Shown here one piece after another: positions 6,875 to 8,980 of a DNA stretch of 8,980 nucleotides. This DNA is from CAZCBJ01 sp964496705. Its GTDB lineage: Bacteria; Chloroflexota; Anaerolineae; Anaerolineales; Anaerolineaceae. Numbering within the stretch: position 1 is the stretch's first letter; each line of letters opens with the position of its first letter. Location: positions 1 to 8,980 of the forward strand of contig CAZCBJ010000165.1 of the NCBI GenBank assembly GCA_964496705.1, read 5' to 3'. The translations under genes and the position numbers were made by a program. The notes beneath the pieces are model-generated. The model was not told the DNA's origin, did not search any database, and saw only the letters and a list, made by a program, of their open reading frames with translations.

Positions 6875-7310
6875 TTAAACTATGCTACAGCATTAATTTT
6901 GTACATTAAGCCTAAAGTATAATACCATACCAAAAACAACTGGTATTTATTCCAACTGGGCTATTCCAAAAATATCAGGTTTTTTTTAATATTTCCTTCC
7001 TATTTTATTCCACTACCGCAGGAGCTCTCGTGTGGTAGTGAAAGGAAAAGTAAGAGGTGATTGCCACGCGTCAGGGGACGTGTGGCGGCTAAGGGAATAC
7101 ATTGGGCTGTAGTTTAACAAATTCAGAACAATCTTCAAAAACTTTTAATAGGAGAAAACAGCACTTCACATTTAAGGGAAATAAAATCTAATGCGTTGCT
7201 AAATTTATGAGCACTCCATATAATAATTCAGCAACATTAATCCAAACATATACTTAAGTTGTGCACAAGCAGAAGAAACGATATCTCGACATTTAAATGA
7301 CAAAAAAGCA
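6875..7310. other. Spacer between the ATPase remnant and the intact ATPase gene
   Basis: No gene found. It holds AATACCA/TGGTATT (6921-6927 and 6941-6947), an eight-T run (6980-6987), the two strong hairpins listed separately (7011-7088), and the palindrome TTGTGCACAA (7259-7268). Most of the stretch is very AT-rich, and the hairpins are the GC-rich exception. Confidence 0.5.
7011..7088. repeat. Pair of GC-rich hairpins, possible dispersed palindromic element or structured RNA
   Basis: First hairpin: CACTACCGCA (7011-7020) pairs with TGTGGTAGTG (7031-7040), ten pairs with one G-T, around a 10-base top. Second: TTGCCACGCGTC (7061-7072) pairs with GACGTGTGGCGG (7077-7088), twelve pairs including three G-T, with a four-base loop AGGG. 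A 20-base purine-rich linker separates them. Neither is followed by a T-run, and neither directly follows a gene on either strand, so terminators are unlikely. The paired layout recalls REP-type or MITE-like repeats, or a structured transcript. Only one copy is in the window. Confidence 0.55.
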
Positions 7311-7315
7311 CAACT
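7257..7315. promoter_or_regulatory. Palindrome and inverted repeat beside the ATPase promoter
   Basis: TTGTGCACAA (7259-7268) is a perfect ten-base palindrome. AGTTGTGC (7257-7264) also has its exact inverse GCACAACT at 7308-7315, which ends one base before the proposed -33 TTG (7317-7319). Such a pair could be an operator, but nothing here identifies a regulator. Confidence 0.25.
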
Positions 7316-7316
7316 A

Positions 7317-7347
7317 TTGGTCACTAAGGTATTTGTTCGTATCTTTG
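7317..7347 (+). promoter_or_regulatory. Bacteroidota-type promoter of the DUF4143 gene
   Basis: TATCTTTG (7340-7347) is an exact match to the Bacteroidota -7 consensus TAnnTTTG. A TTG (7317-7319) lies 20 bases upstream, at the expected -33 spacing. Transcription would begin only about 3-6 bases before the ATG at 7358, so the message would be leaderless or nearly so. Confidence 0.65.
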
Positions 7348-7357
7348 AAACAAAAAA

Positions 7358-8473
7358 ATGTTTGAAAGAACTATAGAAATCGCAATAAGAGAGAAGGTTA
7401 ACAGCGGTAAAGCCATCATTGTAGTTGGTGCACGACAAGTAGGAAAGACAACCTTAATAAACGAGATCCTTAAAGACAAAGATTATCTATTTCTGGACGC
7501 AGATGACCCTTCAACAAGGAATCTCTTGCAGAGCCCTACGACAGAACAAATTAGAACATTTATTGGCGAATACAAATACATCTTTCTTGACGAAGCTCAG
7601 AGAATACCAGGAATCGGCCTGACTTTAAAAATTATTACTGACCAATTCAAAAAAGTTCAACTATTTGTAAGCGGTTCTTCATCTTTTGATTTGGGAAATG
7701 AACTAAATGAACCTTTAACTGGCCGAAAGTGGGAATACGAATTGTTCCCAATTTCTTGGGAGGAATACGAAAATAAAATTGGATATATAAAATCTGAACA
7801 GCAACTAGAAAACAGATTGCTATATGGACTCTATCCTGAGGTTATTAATAATCAAGGGAAAGAAAGAGAAACATTAAAAAATCTTGTAAATAGTTACTTG
7901 TACCGCGACATCCTATCCTTCTCAGACATAAGAAAACCTGAAGTCCTTGAAAAACTGCTGCAGGCATTGGCATTGCAAATGGGAAGCGAGGTAAATTACA
8001 ATGAGTTATCACAACTGATAGGTATTAATAAAATTACAGTTCAAAAGTATATCGATATCTTAGAAAAAGGGTATATCGTTTTTAGATTAAATTGTTTTAG
8101 CAGGAACATACGGAACGAGATAAAGCAGAACAGGAAAATCTACTTTTATGATACTGGTATCAGAAATATGATTATTGGTAATTTTAACCAATTGGATTTA
8201 AGAGTTGACAAAGGTGCTTTGTGGGAGAATTTTTTGGTATCGGAAAGAAGGAAGCAAAACATTTATAAAGACACTTTCGCAAAAATGTATTTTTGGAGAA
8301 CAAAGCAGCATCAGGAAATTGATTTTGTAGAAGAAAATAATGGGCAAATTGTAGGATTTGAGTTCAAATGGAACAATAAAAAAACGAGATTCCCTCAAAA
8401 CTTCATGGAAACTTACAAGGCAAAGGGATACGTAATTGACAGAAATAATTTTAGGGAATTTGTGAAAATATAG
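7358..8473 (+). CDS. AAA-family ATPase with DUF4143 C-terminal domain
   Basis: A 371-residue protein, full length for the ATP-binding/DUF4143 family, which is common in bacteria and archaea and whose cellular role is not settled. N-terminal AAA domain: Walker A GARQVGKT (24-31), the family motif FLDADDP (45-51), Walker B YIFLDEAQ (74-81) with D78 and E79, and sensor-like LFVSGSSS (102-109). Then ELFPISWEEY (128-137) and SYLYRDILSF (179-188), followed by a helix-turn-helix-like stretch ELSQLIGINKITVQKYIDIL (216-235). The C-terminal DUF4143 part has IYFYDTGIRN (261-270), GALWENFLVSE (286-296) and a PD-(D/E)XK-like core, IDFV with D322 then FEFKW with E335 and K337. All motifs look intact. It stands alone under its own promoter. 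Codons are visibly more A/T-rich than in tlyA or the receptor-like gene, which hints at acquisition. No signal peptide; probably cytoplasmic. Confidence 0.93.
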   Translation: MFERTIEIAIREKVNSGKAIIVVGARQVGKTTLINEILKDKDYLFLDADDPSTRNLLQSPTTEQIRTFIGEYKYIFLDEAQRIPGIGLTLKIITDQFKKVQLFVSGSSSFDLGNELNEPLTGRKWEYELFPISWEEYENKIGYIKSEQQLENRLLYGLYPEVINNQGKERETLKNLVNSYLYRDILSFSDIRKPEVLEKLLQALALQMGSEVNYNELSQLIGINKITVQKYIDILEKGYIVFRLNCFSRNIRNEIKQNRKIYFYDTGIRNMIIGNFNQLDLRVDKGALWENFLVSERRKQNIYKDTFAKMYFWRTKQHQEIDFVEENNGQIVGFEFKWNNKKTRFPQNFMETYKAKGYVIDRNNFREFVKI

Positions 8474-8491
8474 CATTGCCAGTACACAACA

Positions 8492-8604
8492 GCGTGTTTA
8501 TTTTATTGGGGTGTGAGATGGTTATGGTTAGTTCAGCACTTTTGAATAACATTATAGCGAAGGGATAGAACATTATTTCAATCCCCCAAACAAAACAAAC
8601 ACGC
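8492..8604. repeat. Long imperfect inverted repeat downstream of the ATPase gene
   Basis: The left arm 8492-8511 (GCGTGTTTATTTTATTGGGG) pairs with the right arm 8584-8604. GCGTGTTT/AAACACGC, TTTT/AAAA, TT/AA and GGGG/CCCC match, interrupted by two A-C mismatches and one bulged A. The 72 bases between the arms show no strong structure. It begins 19 bases after the ATPase stop. There is no T-run after the right arm, so it is not an ordinary terminator. It could be a boundary of a mobile unit or a 3' stabilising structure. Confidence 0.5.
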
Positions 8605-8771
8605 AAACCCTACCAATACCATAAATGATACGGCTAATTAATATTCCAAAGTTTACGACACTTTTTTCTGGGTCGTCTAATCCGAAATAATAATAACCCC
8701 GATGCAGACCAAAATCAAATTAGCAACAGATTCCCTCGCCACGTCACGAACCGACCGTAGGAAGTTCAAAG
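8573..8771 (-). pseudogene. Possible frameshifted small membrane-protein gene
   Basis: Reading the minus strand, one frame from a TTG at 8769-8771 gives NFLRSVRDVARESVANLI then LVCIGVIII before a stop at 8677-8679. A second frame overlapping it reads YFGLDDPEKSVVNFGILI then SRIIYGIGRVCVFVLFGGLK to a stop at 8573-8575. A one-base shift in the ATT repeat (plus 8686-8694) joins them into one chain of about 65 residues with two hydrophobic segments. The pattern is protein-like, but I do not recognise the family and AT-rich spacer could give it by chance. The lower part overlaps the right arm of the inverted repeat at 8584-8604. Confidence 0.22.
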
Positions 8772-8934
8772 AAGTTAGTCTTATCGTGTTGTAGTGTAGA
8801 AAAAAATGAAAATAAGTGGTAGTAGGGAAAAGGAAGAGTTAATTAAACCAATTCCTTTCGATATGTCGAATTACTATATTTCTTACTTTTACGCATCCAA
8901 TTACTCAACTCACAACCTTTAAATAACTTAAATA
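8605..8934. other. Spacer before the last gene
   Basis: Apart from the possible minus-strand remnant, I see a weak stem ACGAC/GTCGT (8655-8659 and 8672-8676) and, upstream of the last gene, TACTTTTA (8884-8891), one base off the TAnnTTTG -7 consensus. That would give a leader of about 38-45 bases. No clear -33 TTG is seen at the right distance. Confidence 0.3.
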
Positions 8935-8980
8935 ATGAAACTAAAACCATTTCTTATGCTAACAGCAGGTATTCTATTGG
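8935..8980 (+). CDS. Start of an exported protein, cut by window end
   Basis: The ATG at 8935 follows an A-rich leader (AAATAACTTAAATA) like those of Bacteroidota genes. Fifteen codons are visible: MKLKPFLMLTAGILL, a basic head followed by a hydrophobic run, which is the beginning of a signal peptide or lipoprotein signal. The rest lies beyond the window, so the product cannot be named. Confidence 0.7.
   Translation, partial: MKLKPFLMLTAGILL

Noticed and set aside
8485..8611. attC-type recombination site at the long inverted repeat
   Set aside because: The left side has an AAC triplet (8488-8490) but the right side lacks the matching GTT, so it does not fit the attC fold.
8702..8794. 30-codon plus-strand frame starting MQTKIKLATDS
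   Set aside because: Too short, no homology signal, no promoter or leader pattern; it overlaps the more protein-like minus-strand frames.
8816..8840. Echo of 7032-7056: GTGGTAGT followed by a purine-rich run
   Set aside because: Only eight exact bases plus general purine richness, and no pairing partner upstream; likely chance.

Overview
The window reads as a piece of a Bacteroidota chromosome, probably a metagenome-derived scaffold because it carries a run of Ns. The evidence is two GLPGLI-family proteins, a SusC/TonB-receptor-like outer-membrane protein with an N-terminal carboxypeptidase-regulatory-like domain, a TAnnTTTG promoter with an upstream TTG, A-rich leaders without Shine-Dalgarno sequences, and AT-rich spacers. 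The exact genus cannot be told from the sequence.

Layout. 3-647: 3' part of tlyA, an rRNA 2'-O-methyltransferase (housekeeping). 648-1210: non-coding, with a hairpin after tlyA and a 26-N gap (1136-1161). 1211-1438: a 75-residue secreted mini-protein with six cysteines, followed by a terminator-like hairpin. 1738-6092: a tight three-gene unit with two tandem GLPGLI proteins (1738-2643, 2645-3376) and a TonB-receptor-like beta-barrel protein (about 3393-6092) that has no ATG in its signal-peptide region. 6093-7357: a long spacer holding a decayed, oppositely oriented C-terminal fragment of a DUF4143 ATPase (6557-6874) and several hairpins. 7358-8473: an intact AAA-ATPase/DUF4143 gene with a good promoter very close to its start codon. 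8474-8934: a spacer with a long imperfect inverted repeat and what may be a frameshifted small membrane-protein gene on the minus strand. 8935-8980: the first 15 codons of another exported protein.

How they may work together. The GLPGLI/GLPGLI/receptor unit is almost certainly co-transcribed and all three products carry export signals, so they probably act together at the outer membrane. Their substrate is unknown. The six-cysteine peptide just upstream is in its own transcription unit, but its position makes it a candidate partner or substrate; this is inference. The right half (6093-8934) looks like an accessory or turnover region: remnant genes, inverted repeats, and an AT-rich solitary ATPase. 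The most unusual items are the cysteine-rich peptide beside the GLPGLI module, the missing start codon of the receptor gene, and the paired GC-rich hairpins at 7011-7088.
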